Assembly (NCBI GenBank): GCA_002352215.1
Contig: DEIB01000053.1
Span: 1-45,599 of the forward strand
Direction: 5' to 3'
DNA length: 45,599 nt
Origin: Chthonomonas sp. UBA2785
GTDB lineage: Bacteria > Armatimonadota > Fimbriimonadia > Fimbriimonadales > Fimbriimonadaceae
Shown here: positions 17,154-24,588 of the stretch, one piece after another
How positions within the stretch are numbered: the first letter of the stretch is position 1
Layout: each line of letters opens with the position of its first letter
Notes under the pieces: model-generated
Seen by the model: only the letters and a program-made list of their open reading frames with translations
Database searches by the model: none
What the model was told of the DNA's origin: nothing
Made by a program: the position numbers and the translations under genes

Positions 17154-17905
17154 GGCTTGCGGCCTCGCAGTACGTACATCGCAAATTTCGGCAGCGTGGC
17201 CACCTTGCTGATCTTCTTGGGGTTCAGGATCACGCGCCAGAGCCACTCCATACGCACGGCTTGCACAATCTTGGGGGCGCGCTTCACTTCTCCGGACAGC
17301 ACATCCAGCGAACCCCCAATGCCCATCCCGATTTTGAATCCAATCTGGTCCTGGTATTTGGCCAAGAACTTTTCCTGGCGCGGGATACCCATGGCCACTA
17401 GCAGGATGTCGGGCCGAGTCGCGGCGACGTCCTTCACAACTTCTTCTTCTTCGTGCTTAGCGTAGTACCCATCGCGGGCACCGGCGATTCGGAGGCCAAC
17501 GAACTGCGCTTGGAGAGCCTTGGCGGCCTTCTCAGACACGCCCGGTGAGCTCCCCAGCAGATACACACTCTTGCCTTCCTGGGCGGCGATTTCGCACAGG
17601 CCGCTCACGAGGTCCACTCCGGTGACCCGATCTTCCAAGTGAATGCCCTGGCGGCGTAGCGCCCACACCACGCCGTAGCTGTCCGGGGTGTTGAGGGCGG
17701 CTCGTTGGTAGATGGCCTTGAGTTCGGAGTCGGTTTGCGCGAGGTAAATGCCCTGTGAATCCGAGGTCAAGAGGAGTCGAGACTGGTCCTCGCGAAGCCA
17801 ATTGCGAGCAAACTCCAAGGTGGAGGCCATGCTGACAATGCCGACCGGAACGCCCAGCACGTCGCGAGTTTCGGGGGCTTTTGCTGGGGTCGCCGCAGGC
17901 TCCAT
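17150..17905 (-). CDS. WecG/TagA/CpsF family glycosyltransferase
   Basis: A 251-residue inverting GT26 enzyme, the family that adds N-acetylmannosamine(uronate) or similar sugars to undecaprenyl-linked GlcNAc for wall or surface polymers. Hallmarks are VLGVPVGIVSMASTLEF, LLLTSDSQGIYLAQ, YGVVWALRRQG, DRVTGVDLV, VYLLGSSPGVSEKAA, RPDILLVAMGIPRQEKF and MGIGGSLDVLSGEVKRAPK with WLWRVILNPKK. The frame is open to 18043. ATG 17905 has AAGGG six bases before it, so I prefer it; ATG 17923 is possible. It is divergent from sdhB and heads a three-gene operon. The acceptor lipid and sugar are unknown. Confidence 0.88.
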   Translation of the reverse strand: MEPAATPAKAPETRDVLGVPVGIVSMASTLEFARNWLREDQSRLLLTSDSQGIYLAQTDSELKAIYQRAALNTPDSYGVVWALRRQGIHLEDRVTGVDLVSGLCEIAAQEGKSVYLLGSSPGVSEKAAKALQAQFVGLRIAGARDGYYAKHEEEEVVKDVAATRPDILLVAMGIPRQEKFLAKYQDQIGFKIGMGIGGSLDVLSGEVKRAPKIVQAVRMEWLWRVILNPKKISKVATLPKFAMYVLRGRKP

Positions 17906-18004
17906 AACCATCCCTTCACTCATTATGCGGAGGAAACCCCCATTCCACGTCCATTGTGCCTCAATTCCCGGCCTAACTAAGCCAATGGTACACACAGAAA
18001 GGCG

Positions 18005-18010
18005 TAGAAT
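18005..18010 (+). promoter_or_regulatory. -10 box of sdhB
   Basis: TAGAAT lies 10 bases before the ATG at 18021 and 4 before another in-frame ATG at 18015. No Shine-Dalgarno is visible, so the mRNA would have almost no leader. I see no convincing -35. Confidence 0.4.
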
Positions 18011-18020
18011 AGTGATGATC

Positions 18021-18791
18021 ATGGCGAAGGTGATTCGGCTCAAAATCCAGCGGCAGAAGGATCGGTCCTCGGCTCCTCATTGGGAGACATTCGAGATTCC
18101 GTACATGGAGAACATGAACGTGATCTCCAGCCTGATGGAGCTCCGCAAGAACCCTGTCACCACCGACGGCAAATCCGTCGAGCCTCCGGCCTGGGAGGCG
18201 GCGTGCCTTGAAGAGGTCTGTGGCACCTGCACAATGATCGTGAACGGCATGATCCGCCAGGCGTGTTCGGCCCAGATTGACGAAGTGGGGACGCTGGTGG
18301 GCGACGCCTACGAAGTCGAACTCAAACCGATGTCCAAGTTCCCGCTCATCCGGGACCTCATCGTGGACCGCTCCAAGATGTTCGAAAATCTCATCAAGGT
18401 CAAGGCTTGGGTGCCGATTGATGGCAGCTACGACCTTGGGATGGCCCAGCCGCAAGACGACAATGTCCGCAAGCTGCGCTACAAGCTCAGCCAGTGTATG
18501 ACGTGCGGATGCTGCATGGAGGCATGCCCGCAGGTGAACGAACGCACCGAGTTTATTGGCCCCGCCGCCATCGGCCAGGCGCTGCTCTTCAACCTCCATC
18601 CGGTGGGGCAGGCCCTTTCGGCCGAGCGGCTAGAAGTGATGACGAGCGCAGAAGGCATTACCAACTGCGGCAATGCCCAAAACTGCGTGAAGGTGTGCCC
18701 CAAGGGCGTGCCGCTCACCCAGGCGATTGCTGAGCTCAACCGCGCCACCACGGTCTACACCGTGAAGAAATGGCTGGGCCTCGCAGGATAG
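18021..18791 (+). CDS. sdhB: succinate dehydrogenase/fumarate reductase iron-sulfur subunit
   Basis: A 256-residue subunit that passes electrons between the flavoprotein and the membrane anchor of complex II. The [2Fe-2S] ligands are in ACLEEVCGTC plus the later QAC. The [4Fe-4S] motif is CMTCGCCMEACP, and the [3Fe-4S] motif is CGNAQNCVKVCPKG. Starts at 18012, 18015 and 18021 are in frame; MAKVIRLKIQRQ at 18021 is the natural one. The long frame back to 17748 runs into the divergent gene. No sdhA, sdhC or sdhD is adjacent, which is unusual for this normally clustered complex. A strong terminator follows (18824-18862). Confidence 0.93.
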   Translation: MAKVIRLKIQRQKDRSSAPHWETFEIPYMENMNVISSLMELRKNPVTTDGKSVEPPAWEAACLEEVCGTCTMIVNGMIRQACSAQIDEVGTLVGDAYEVELKPMSKFPLIRDLIVDRSKMFENLIKVKAWVPIDGSYDLGMAQPQDDNVRKLRYKLSQCMTCGCCMEACPQVNERTEFIGPAAIGQALLFNLHPVGQALSAERLEVMTSAEGITNCGNAQNCVKVCPKGVPLTQAIAELNRATTVYTVKKWLGLAG

Positions 18792-18823
18792 TCTCGATTC
18801 AGGCCGCAAGGCCCGCTGCCGAT

Positions 18824-18862
18824 GCAGGTGGGGAGCATTCCGCTCCCCGCCTGCGTTGTTTA
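18824..18862 (+). terminator. intrinsic terminator after sdhB
   Basis: GCAGGTGGGGAGC (18824-18836) pairs with GCTCCCCGCCTGC (18842-18854), a 13-bp stem with one G-U pair and a 5-base loop, followed by GTTGTTTA. It closes the sdhB transcript 33 bases after the stop. Confidence 0.85.
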
Positions 18863-18918
18863 GTAAACTAGCTCCGTTCGCAGCGCCCTGCGAATGGCCG
18901 CATTTGGCCCCCATCGTT

Positions 18919-21363
18919 ATGCGCATTCTCACCCGATCCTTTGCCTTTGTCCTGCTGGTCATCACGAGTGTGTTGGCCTGGGCGCAGCCCGAGACGGGGC
19001 ACGCTCAGTTTAAGGTGCGCTTAGTGCCGGCCGATGCCCGCCCGGGTGAGCACGCGCTGCTGATGGTGGACACCCAGGTGGATGCGGGGTGGCACGTTTA
19101 CGCCCACGAGAACAACGACCAGGTCATCAACCTGCGGGGCGAACCGAAAGGGACCGGGTTCACGACGGCCGGCGAGTTGATGGAATCGAAGTTCTCCGTC
19201 CACTTCGACAAGATTCTCAACACGGAGATCAACTGGTTTGAAGGGCCGTTCCACTTTGGGGTGCCGGTGAAGATCGAGGCGGGCGCAACGGAACTCAAGG
19301 GCAACTACGCCATCAGCTTCCAGGCCTGCACCCGCAACACCTGCGACATCCCGATGGATGTTGAGATACCGTTCTCTTTCCCTGTCGGAAGCGGCGCCGC
19401 GCGGCCTGAATACGCCGAACCGGCCAAGTCCCTCGCCCCCGTCGACCCGACCTTCTATGGCGTGGTGCAGTCCGAGACCGGCGACGCGCTGGGCAAGGTG
19501 AAGTGGTACGCCCGCGTGGAGCCCGCCAATGCTCGACCGGGCGAATGGGTGCGCGTGGTCGCCACGGGGATCATTGATGAGGGGTGGAACTTCTATGCCT
19601 CCAAGAACCCCGAAGGCACTTTCCCGTTCGATTTCCAAATTGAGACTCCTGAAGGCTGGACCCTGGGCGAACTGAAGGAGCCCACCGGCGTCTTCAAGGA
19701 AGACCCGACGCTTGGCCAGATGGTGCAAGTGTTCCAAGGTGCCGTGGCGGTAAGCCGCAGCGTCCAGATTCCGGCCAACGCCACGCCCGCTGATCTCAAA
19801 CTCGCGGTCAAGCTGACTTACCAAGCTTGCGACAAGTCCGTGTGCGACATGCCCAAGGACGCTAGCTTCAGCTTGCCTCTCACGGTAGCGGCGGGGGATG
19901 CGCGCGATGAGATTGCCGCCGAACAAGGGCTGCCTTCTCAACCCATTGGCTACGTCGAGAAGCCCAAGGAGAGTGATGCCAAAGCCGCCGGCGAAGGCGG
20001 GGGCAAGCAGGCCGGTGGCACCACTGGGGGCACCTTGCCGACGGGTTGGGTTCCCTTCTTGCTCGCCGCTTTCGGTGCGGGTCTTCTCGTGCTGGGCACG
20101 CCTTGTGTCTTCCCGATGATCCCCATCACGGTGAGCTACTTCTCTAAGAACAAGGGGAAGGACGGCAAGCCAAACGTGGCCGGGGCCACGGCTTTCGGGC
20201 TCGGCATCATGGGCACCTTCACCATCATTGGGGTGGCCGTGGCCTTGGTGGCAGGGCCGGCGCAGATTCAAGTCTTCGCTGCCCACCCGGTGTTCAATCT
20301 CGCCCTTGGCGTGGTGTTCCTCATCTTTGCCCTCAACCTGCTGGGGCTGTACGAGATTCAGCTCCCGAGCGCCTGGGCCAACAAAGCCCAGCAGACGGGC
20401 TCCAAGAAGGGCGGCTTCATCGCCCCGGTGCTGATGGGCGCGGCCTTTGCCATCACGTCCTTCACTTGCACGGCCCCGTTTGTGGGCACGGTGCTGGTAG
20501 CGGCCACGCAGGGCGAATTCGTGCGCCCCATCATCGGCATGCTCGCCTTTAGTGCGGCCTTTGCCATTCCGTTTATGCTGCTGGCGGCCTTCCCCGCCGC
20601 CCTCGAGAAAATGCCCAAGTCTGGTGTCTGGATGGTGGACTTCAAGAAGTATCTCGGCTTCATCGAGATTGCGGCGGCCATTCACTATCTCAGCAAAGCG
20701 GACTTTATCAGCCAGTGGTTCGTGTTCACCCGGCCCATCTTCCTTGCCACATGGGCGACCATTTTCACGATTGCCGGCTTCTGGCTGCTGGGCGTGCTGA
20801 AGCTGTGGAACGACTATGAAGGCAAGCCCGGTTGGTTCCGGCGCGGATTTGGCCTCGCTAACCTATTCTTCGGCCTTTACTGGTTCGGCGCGCTCAACGG
20901 GGCGAGCACGGGCTGGATGGAGGGCTTCCTCCCCCCCGCCAACTACGTGGCCAACGGCAGTGCCTCCGGCACCCAGACCAACAAGATTCCGTGGATCATG
21001 ACCATGGAGGAGGGGAACGCCGCCGCCAAAGAATCGGGCAAACCGATCTTTGTCAACTTCACCGGCTACAACTGTGTGAACTGCCGCTACATGGAAGGCA
21101 GCGTGTTCCCGCACGCCGACATCCGCCCGCTCTTTGACAAAGTCGTGCCGGTGGAACTCTACACCGACCGGGACGACGAGGAGAACCGCCGCAACGCCAA
21201 GCTCCGCGAAGAGCTGACGAAGCAGGCCACCAACCCGGTCTACGTGATGATGACGGCCGACGGCGAGGTGGTGGATATCTTGAGCGGCAGCACTCCCGGA
21301 GAGGGACCTTTCAAGGAGTGGTTTGACAAAGCGTATCAAACTGCATCCGAGGCCAAGAGTTGA
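18919..21363 (+). CDS. dsbD: thiol:disulfide interchange protein DsbD (duplicated N-terminal domain)
   Basis: An 814-residue inner-membrane reductant carrier that moves electrons from cytoplasmic thioredoxin to periplasmic thiol proteins. It has a signal peptide (MRILTRSFAFVLLVITSVLAWA). Two DsbD-alpha-like domains follow (about 25-165 and 190-335), each with a Cys pair in ACTRNTCDIP and ACDKSVCDMP. A CcdA-like membrane region spans ~375-650, with the redox Cys in GTPCVFP (396) and FTCTAPF (517). The C-terminal thioredoxin-like domain has CVNC (719-722). The frame is open from a TTG at 18856, inside the terminator tail; ATG 18919 gives the proper signal peptide. TAAACT at 18864-18869 could be its -10. 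Its TGA overlaps the TTG of kdsA. Confidence 0.93.
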   Translation: MRILTRSFAFVLLVITSVLAWAQPETGHAQFKVRLVPADARPGEHALLMVDTQVDAGWHVYAHENNDQVINLRGEPKGTGFTTAGELMESKFSVHFDKILNTEINWFEGPFHFGVPVKIEAGATELKGNYAISFQACTRNTCDIPMDVEIPFSFPVGSGAARPEYAEPAKSLAPVDPTFYGVVQSETGDALGKVKWYARVEPANARPGEWVRVVATGIIDEGWNFYASKNPEGTFPFDFQIETPEGWTLGELKEPTGVFKEDPTLGQMVQVFQGAVAVSRSVQIPANATPADLKLAVKLTYQACDKSVCDMPKDASFSLPLTVAAGDARDEIAAEQGLPSQPIGYVEKPKESDAKAAGEGGGKQAGGTTGGTLPTGWVPFLLAAFGAGLLVLGTPCVFPMIPITVSYFSKNKGKDGKPNVAGATAFGLGIMGTFTIIGVAVALVAGPAQIQVFAAHPVFNLALGVVFLIFALNLLGLYEIQLPSAWANKAQQTGSKKGGFIAPVLMGAAFAITSFTCTAPFVGTVLVAATQGEFVRPIIGMLAFSAAFAIPFMLLAAFPAALEKMPKSGVWMVDFKKYLGFIEIAAAIHYLSKADFISQWFVFTRPIFLATWATIFTIAGFWLLGVLKLWNDYEGKPGWFRRGFGLANLFFGLYWFGALNGASTGWMEGFLPPANYVANGSASGTQTNKIPWIMTMEEGNAAAKESGKPIFVNFTGYNCVNCRYMEGSVFPHADIRPLFDKVVPVELYTDRDDEENRRNAKLREELTKQATNPVYVMMTADGEVVDILSGSTPGEGPFKEWFDKAYQTASEAKS

Positions 21364-22187
21364 ACTCCTTCCCCATCCGTAACTTCGAAGTTGGCGGCGA
21401 TCGCCTGACGATCATCGCCGGGCCGTGCCTGGCCGAATCCATGGACCTCTGCCAAGAGGTGGCGGGCGCGGTGAAGGCGCTCTGCCAAGAGTTCGAGTTC
21501 AACTACATCTTCAAGGCTTCCTTCGATAAGGCCAACCGGACCAGCGTGAACAGCGTGCGCGGGGCGGGCATGGCCGAGGGCCTGCGTATCCTTCAGACCG
21601 TGGGCGCCACACACGACTTGCCCGTTACCACCGACGTTCACTTGCCGGATCAGTGCGCGGAAGTCGCTACCATCGCGGATATCCTGCAGATTCCAGCCTT
21701 CCTCTGCCGCCAGAGCGACCTGCTGGAAGCCGCCGCCGCGACCCATCGCCCGGTCAACGTGAAGAAGGGGCAATTCCTGGCCCCCCACGACACCAAGAAC
21801 ATCGTGGACAAGGTGCGGCAATTCGGTGCCAGCGGCGTGATGCTTACCGAGCGCGGCACCACCTTTGGCTACAACGCTCTGATCGTGGACATGGCGGGCC
21901 TGGAGACCATGCGCAGCTACGATGTGCCCGTGTGCTTTGATGCCACCCACAGCGCCCAGCGCCCGGGTGGGGCCGGCACGGCCACCGGGGGCGTACGCGA
22001 GAGCATCCCGGCGATGACCCGCGCGGCCTTGGCCGTGGGCATTGATGCGCTCTTCCTGGAAATCCACCCGAACCCCGACCAAGCCCTGAGCGACGCCGCT
22101 ACGCAGTGGCCCCTAGCCCGCGCCCGGGAGCTCTTTGAGCAGGTTAAGGTGCTGGACGCCGCCCGCCGCTCACTTGAGCGCGCGTAG
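21360..22187 (+). CDS. kdsA: 3-deoxy-8-phosphooctulonate synthase (KdsA)
   Basis: A 275-residue enzyme that condenses phosphoenolpyruvate with arabinose 5-phosphate to give Kdo-8-phosphate for lipopolysaccharide. Motifs are IIAGPCLAES, FKASFDKANRTS, LPVTTDVHLPDQ, RQSDLLEAAA, VNVKKGQFLAP, ERGTTFGYNALI, CFDATHSAQRPGG and LEIHPNPDQA. Cys23 in GPC marks the metal-dependent class rather than the metal-free enterobacterial one. The start is a TTG overlapping the dsbD stop with GAGG seven bases before. The 3' end overlaps the convergent esterase by 18 bases. With kdsB at 39969 it shows a Kdo-containing outer membrane. Confidence 0.95.
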   Translation: MNSFPIRNFEVGGDRLTIIAGPCLAESMDLCQEVAGAVKALCQEFEFNYIFKASFDKANRTSVNSVRGAGMAEGLRILQTVGATHDLPVTTDVHLPDQCAEVATIADILQIPAFLCRQSDLLEAAAATHRPVNVKKGQFLAPHDTKNIVDKVRQFGASGVMLTERGTTFGYNALIVDMAGLETMRSYDVPVCFDATHSAQRPGGAGTATGGVRESIPAMTRAALAVGIDALFLEIHPNPDQALSDAATQWPLARARELFEQVKVLDAARRSLERA

Positions 22188-23066
22188 CATCCAGTTGTGG
22201 TTGCGCTCGATCATGGTGGGGTGCCAGTCGTGCCCCCAGTCGAGTTCGACAAGTTCCTTTTTCTCGGCCGCTAGGGCCTGGAAGATCGCCCGCACCTGTT
22301 CCGGCCGCACCGCCGGGTCCTTCAAGCCTGCGGTCAAGAGAGTCGGCACCGCGCAGCGGGTGGCCTGGTTCATGGTGTCGAAGTAGCTCAGCGTCATCAG
22401 GGCGCGTTCTCGGCCTAAGGGCGTTTGCTCGATGGCGTCGGCGAGCTCTTTCAGCGGGTAGCGGCGGATGGGCTGATCGAACACCCACGGCATCGCACCC
22501 AAGAACGGCATGTCGCCCGCCACGGCCTTGATGCGCTTGCACCAAGCACCTAGCCAAATGCTGATGCCCGCGCCTTGGCTCATCCCCGAACTAGCGATGC
22601 GATTTTCGTCCACTTCAATCTGGGCTTCCAGCACCCGGGTGGCAATCACCGCATCCTGGAACATCCGCCGGAACACCCACGTTTCCGGTTCAAACAGCCC
22701 GTCCGCGAAGTAGCCCCGGGCAGGGGTGTACGTCTCTTGGTGGAAGGCACTCTCGCCAAAGAAATTGAAGCTGAGCGAGCACATGCCGGGCCGCGTACCG
22801 TATTCGTTCGGCATCATCGACCACCGGCTATACGGCGGCACCCAGAGGAACGCCGGACTCGGGCCATCATCCGGGTAGGCAAACCACCCGTGCAAGGTAT
22901 CGCCCGTGATCGAGCGGAACGTCAGCAGGTCAACAGTGCCGCTGGCCCCCGCCACATCGCTTTGGGGGTGTCGCCGGTAATCCAGCGGGGCGCGCTCGGC
23001 TTCGGCCACCGCCTCCGTCCAGAACGCATCGAAATCGTCCGGGACATACGGCTCAAGCGGGTTCAT
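22170..23066 (-). CDS. acetyl xylan esterase-like alpha/beta hydrolase
   Basis: A 298-residue alpha/beta hydrolase of the AXE1/cephalosporin-C deacetylase type. The nucleophile elbow GMSQGAG has Ser163, with Asp250 in GLKDPAVRPEQ and His279 in DWGHDWHP. Upstream are DDFDAFWTEAV and LLTFRSITGDTLHGWFAYPD, which are characteristic of the family. Substrates are probably acetylated sugars or similar small esters; no signal peptide, so cytoplasmic. The frame extends to 23120, but ATG 23066 overlaps the stop of the NIL-domain gene (ATGA), giving a coupled two-gene operon. The C-terminus ends HNWMLRALK. Confidence 0.85.
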   Translation of the reverse strand: MNPLEPYVPDDFDAFWTEAVAEAERAPLDYRRHPQSDVAGASGTVDLLTFRSITGDTLHGWFAYPDDGPSPAFLWVPPYSRWSMMPNEYGTRPGMCSLSFNFFGESAFHQETYTPARGYFADGLFEPETWVFRRMFQDAVIATRVLEAQIEVDENRIASSGMSQGAGISIWLGAWCKRIKAVAGDMPFLGAMPWVFDQPIRRYPLKELADAIEQTPLGRERALMTLSYFDTMNQATRCAVPTLLTAGLKDPAVRPEQVRAIFQALAAEKKELVELDWGHDWHPTMIERNHNWMLRALK

Positions 23067-23311
23067 GCGCCAACGGAACGTTGGACGGCATCCACGTGCA
23101 TGCCGGTGGTCATCAGCCACGCCGTGGCGCGCTGAATCTCTTCCACCGCGCCGCGCAACCGGAGTTGGATCACCCCGAAATCAGCATCCACGTTCGCACG
23201 CACAATGCTCACTTCGACTTCGAACTCGCGACACAGGCGCCAAACCCAAGGAAAAGTCACTTGTTCGCCCCGCGCCGTAATGTTCACATCCACTTCGGTC
23301 ATATCTGCCAT
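23063..23311 (-). CDS. stand-alone NIL-domain protein
   Basis: An 82-residue protein made of one NIL domain, an ACT-like fold best known as the C-terminal ligand-sensing part of the methionine ABC transporter MetN. It reads VTFPWVWRLCREFEVEVSIV, RANVDADFGVIQLRLRG and AVEEIQRATAWLMTTGMHVD, which matches the domain pattern. ATG 23311 is the likely start; ATG 23302 is an alternative. The longer frame upstream is the shadow of leuA. It is coupled to the esterase by ATGA and divergent from leuA by 66 bases. Stand-alone NIL proteins may sense sulfur amino acids or act with ferredoxin-type partners; the role here is unknown. Confidence 0.75.
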   Translation of the reverse strand: MADMTEVDVNITARGEQVTFPWVWRLCREFEVEVSIVRANVDADFGVIQLRLRGAVEEIQRATAWLMTTGMHVDAVQRSVGA

Positions 23312-23365
23312 CCGAATCCGGATGTTACCGAATCCCCTTGGCATGATGATCCGCCCGCAGGGCCG

Positions 23366-23371
23366 TATAAT
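23366..23371 (+). promoter_or_regulatory. -10 box of leuA (leaderless type)
   Basis: A perfect TATAAT ends exactly 6 bases before the leuA ATG, so transcription should start at the A of the ATG. No Shine-Dalgarno is possible. No good -35 is seen at 16-18 bases. Confidence 0.62.
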
Positions 23372-23377
23372 GCAGGC

Positions 23378-24523
23378 ATGGCCTCGAATCACGTGGATGT
23401 GTTCGACACCACTTTGCGCGATGGTGAGCAAAGTCCGGGTGTCCGCTTGAACATGGAGCAAAAGCTCAAGATCGGCCACCAGTTGGTCAGCCTCGGCGTG
23501 AACATCATCGAAGCGGGCTTCCCCATCAGCTCTCCGGGCGACTTTGAGAGCGTCAACACGCTGGCCCGTGAGTTGAAAGGCGTGACGATTTGTGGCCTGA
23601 CCCGCGCCCGCGACAAGGACATTGATGTCGCCGCCGAAGCCTTGGCCCCCGCCGAGCGCCGCCGCATTCACACCGGCCTGGGCGTCAGCGAGAATCACCT
23701 TCAGCACAAGTTGCGGATGAGCGAAGACCAGGCCCTGGAAACCGGGGTGGCTGCCGTGCGCCGCGCTCGCCAGTACACGGACGACGTGGAGTACTTTATG
23801 GAGGACTCCGGCCGCGCCAAGCCCGAGTATGTCTACCGCGTGGTGGAGGCCGTGATTGCCGCCGGTGCCACCGTGGTGAACGTGCCCGACACCACGGGCT
23901 ACACCTTCCCCACTGAATACCGCGACCTCATCGCCGGCATCATCAACAACGTGCCGAACAGCGACAAGGCCGTGTTCTCTTGCCACTGCCATAACGACCT
24001 CGGGATGGCGACGGCGAACACCCTGGGCGGGGTGCTCGGCGGGGCTCGCCAAGTCGAAGTCACCGTGAACGGCATCGGCGAGCGTGCCGGCAACACGTCA
24101 TTGGAAGAAGTGGTGATTGCCCTTCACATCCGCCGGGACATCTTTGGGCTCGACACCACCATCCAACACGCCAAGCTGCTAGAGACCAGCCGCATGGTGA
24201 GCGAACTCACCGGCATGCTGGTGCAGCGCAACAAGGCCGTGGTGGGGGCCAATGCCTATGCCCACAGCAGCGGGATCCACCAAGACGGTGTGCTGAAGGA
24301 GCGTTCGACTTACGAGATCATCGACCCGACCCTGGTGGGCGCGGAGCGCAGCGAAATCATCCTGACGGCCCGCAGTGGCCGCCACGGACTCAAGCACCGC
24401 CTCAACCAGTTGGGATTTGACTTCCCCACCGATCGCTTCGAAGAGGTCTACACCAAGTTCCTCGAAGTGGCCGACACCAAGACCGAGGTCCGCGACGAGG
24501 ACCTCTACGAGCTGGTCCGCTAA
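23378..24523 (+). CDS. leuA: 2-isopropylmalate synthase-like enzyme lacking the regulatory domain
   Basis: A 381-residue protein of the isopropylmalate/homocitrate synthase family, which condenses acetyl-CoA with 2-ketoisovalerate in leucine synthesis. Visible are DTTLRDGEQSPG (11-22), NIIEAGFPISSPGDFE, the metal-binding HCH in SCHCHNDLGMATANT (His203, His205), VNGIGERAGNTSLEE and GANAYAHSSGIHQDG. Standard LeuA is ~510-520 residues; the C-terminal allosteric (leucine-binding) domain is absent here, and the frame ends cleanly with EDLYELVR and a terminator. Feedback control may be lost, or done by another protein. A homocitrate or citramalate synthase is possible, but the sequence looks most like LeuA. 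Confidence 0.85.
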   Translation: MASNHVDVFDTTLRDGEQSPGVRLNMEQKLKIGHQLVSLGVNIIEAGFPISSPGDFESVNTLARELKGVTICGLTRARDKDIDVAAEALAPAERRRIHTGLGVSENHLQHKLRMSEDQALETGVAAVRRARQYTDDVEYFMEDSGRAKPEYVYRVVEAVIAAGATVVNVPDTTGYTFPTEYRDLIAGIINNVPNSDKAVFSCHCHNDLGMATANTLGGVLGGARQVEVTVNGIGERAGNTSLEEVVIALHIRRDIFGLDTTIQHAKLLETSRMVSELTGMLVQRNKAVVGANAYAHSSGIHQDGVLKERSTYEIIDPTLVGAERSEIILTARSGRHGLKHRLNQLGFDFPTDRFEEVYTKFLEVADTKTEVRDEDLYELVR

Positions 24524-24540
24524 GCCAAGCCCGCAAACAA

Positions 24541-24572
24541 AAAAGCCTCCTGATTGAGTTCAGGAGGCTTTT
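24541..24572. terminator. bidirectional intrinsic terminator
   Basis: AAAAGCCTCCTGA (24541-24553) and TCAGGAGGCTTTT (24560-24572) form a perfect 13-bp stem with a 6-base loop. The A-tract before and T-tract after make it work in both directions. It separates the convergent leuA and E2 genes. Confidence 0.93.
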
Positions 24573-24588
24573 CTCGTCAGCGCAGACC

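Noticed and set aside
17748..18020. N-terminal extension of the SdhB frame
   Set aside because: It crosses the divergent glycosyltransferase gene; the normal SdhB start is at 18021.
19021..20685. 554-codon open frame on the minus strand
   Set aside because: It is the complement of dsbD; the His/Gly/Arg-rich product matches no fold, and dsbD on the other strand is unambiguous.
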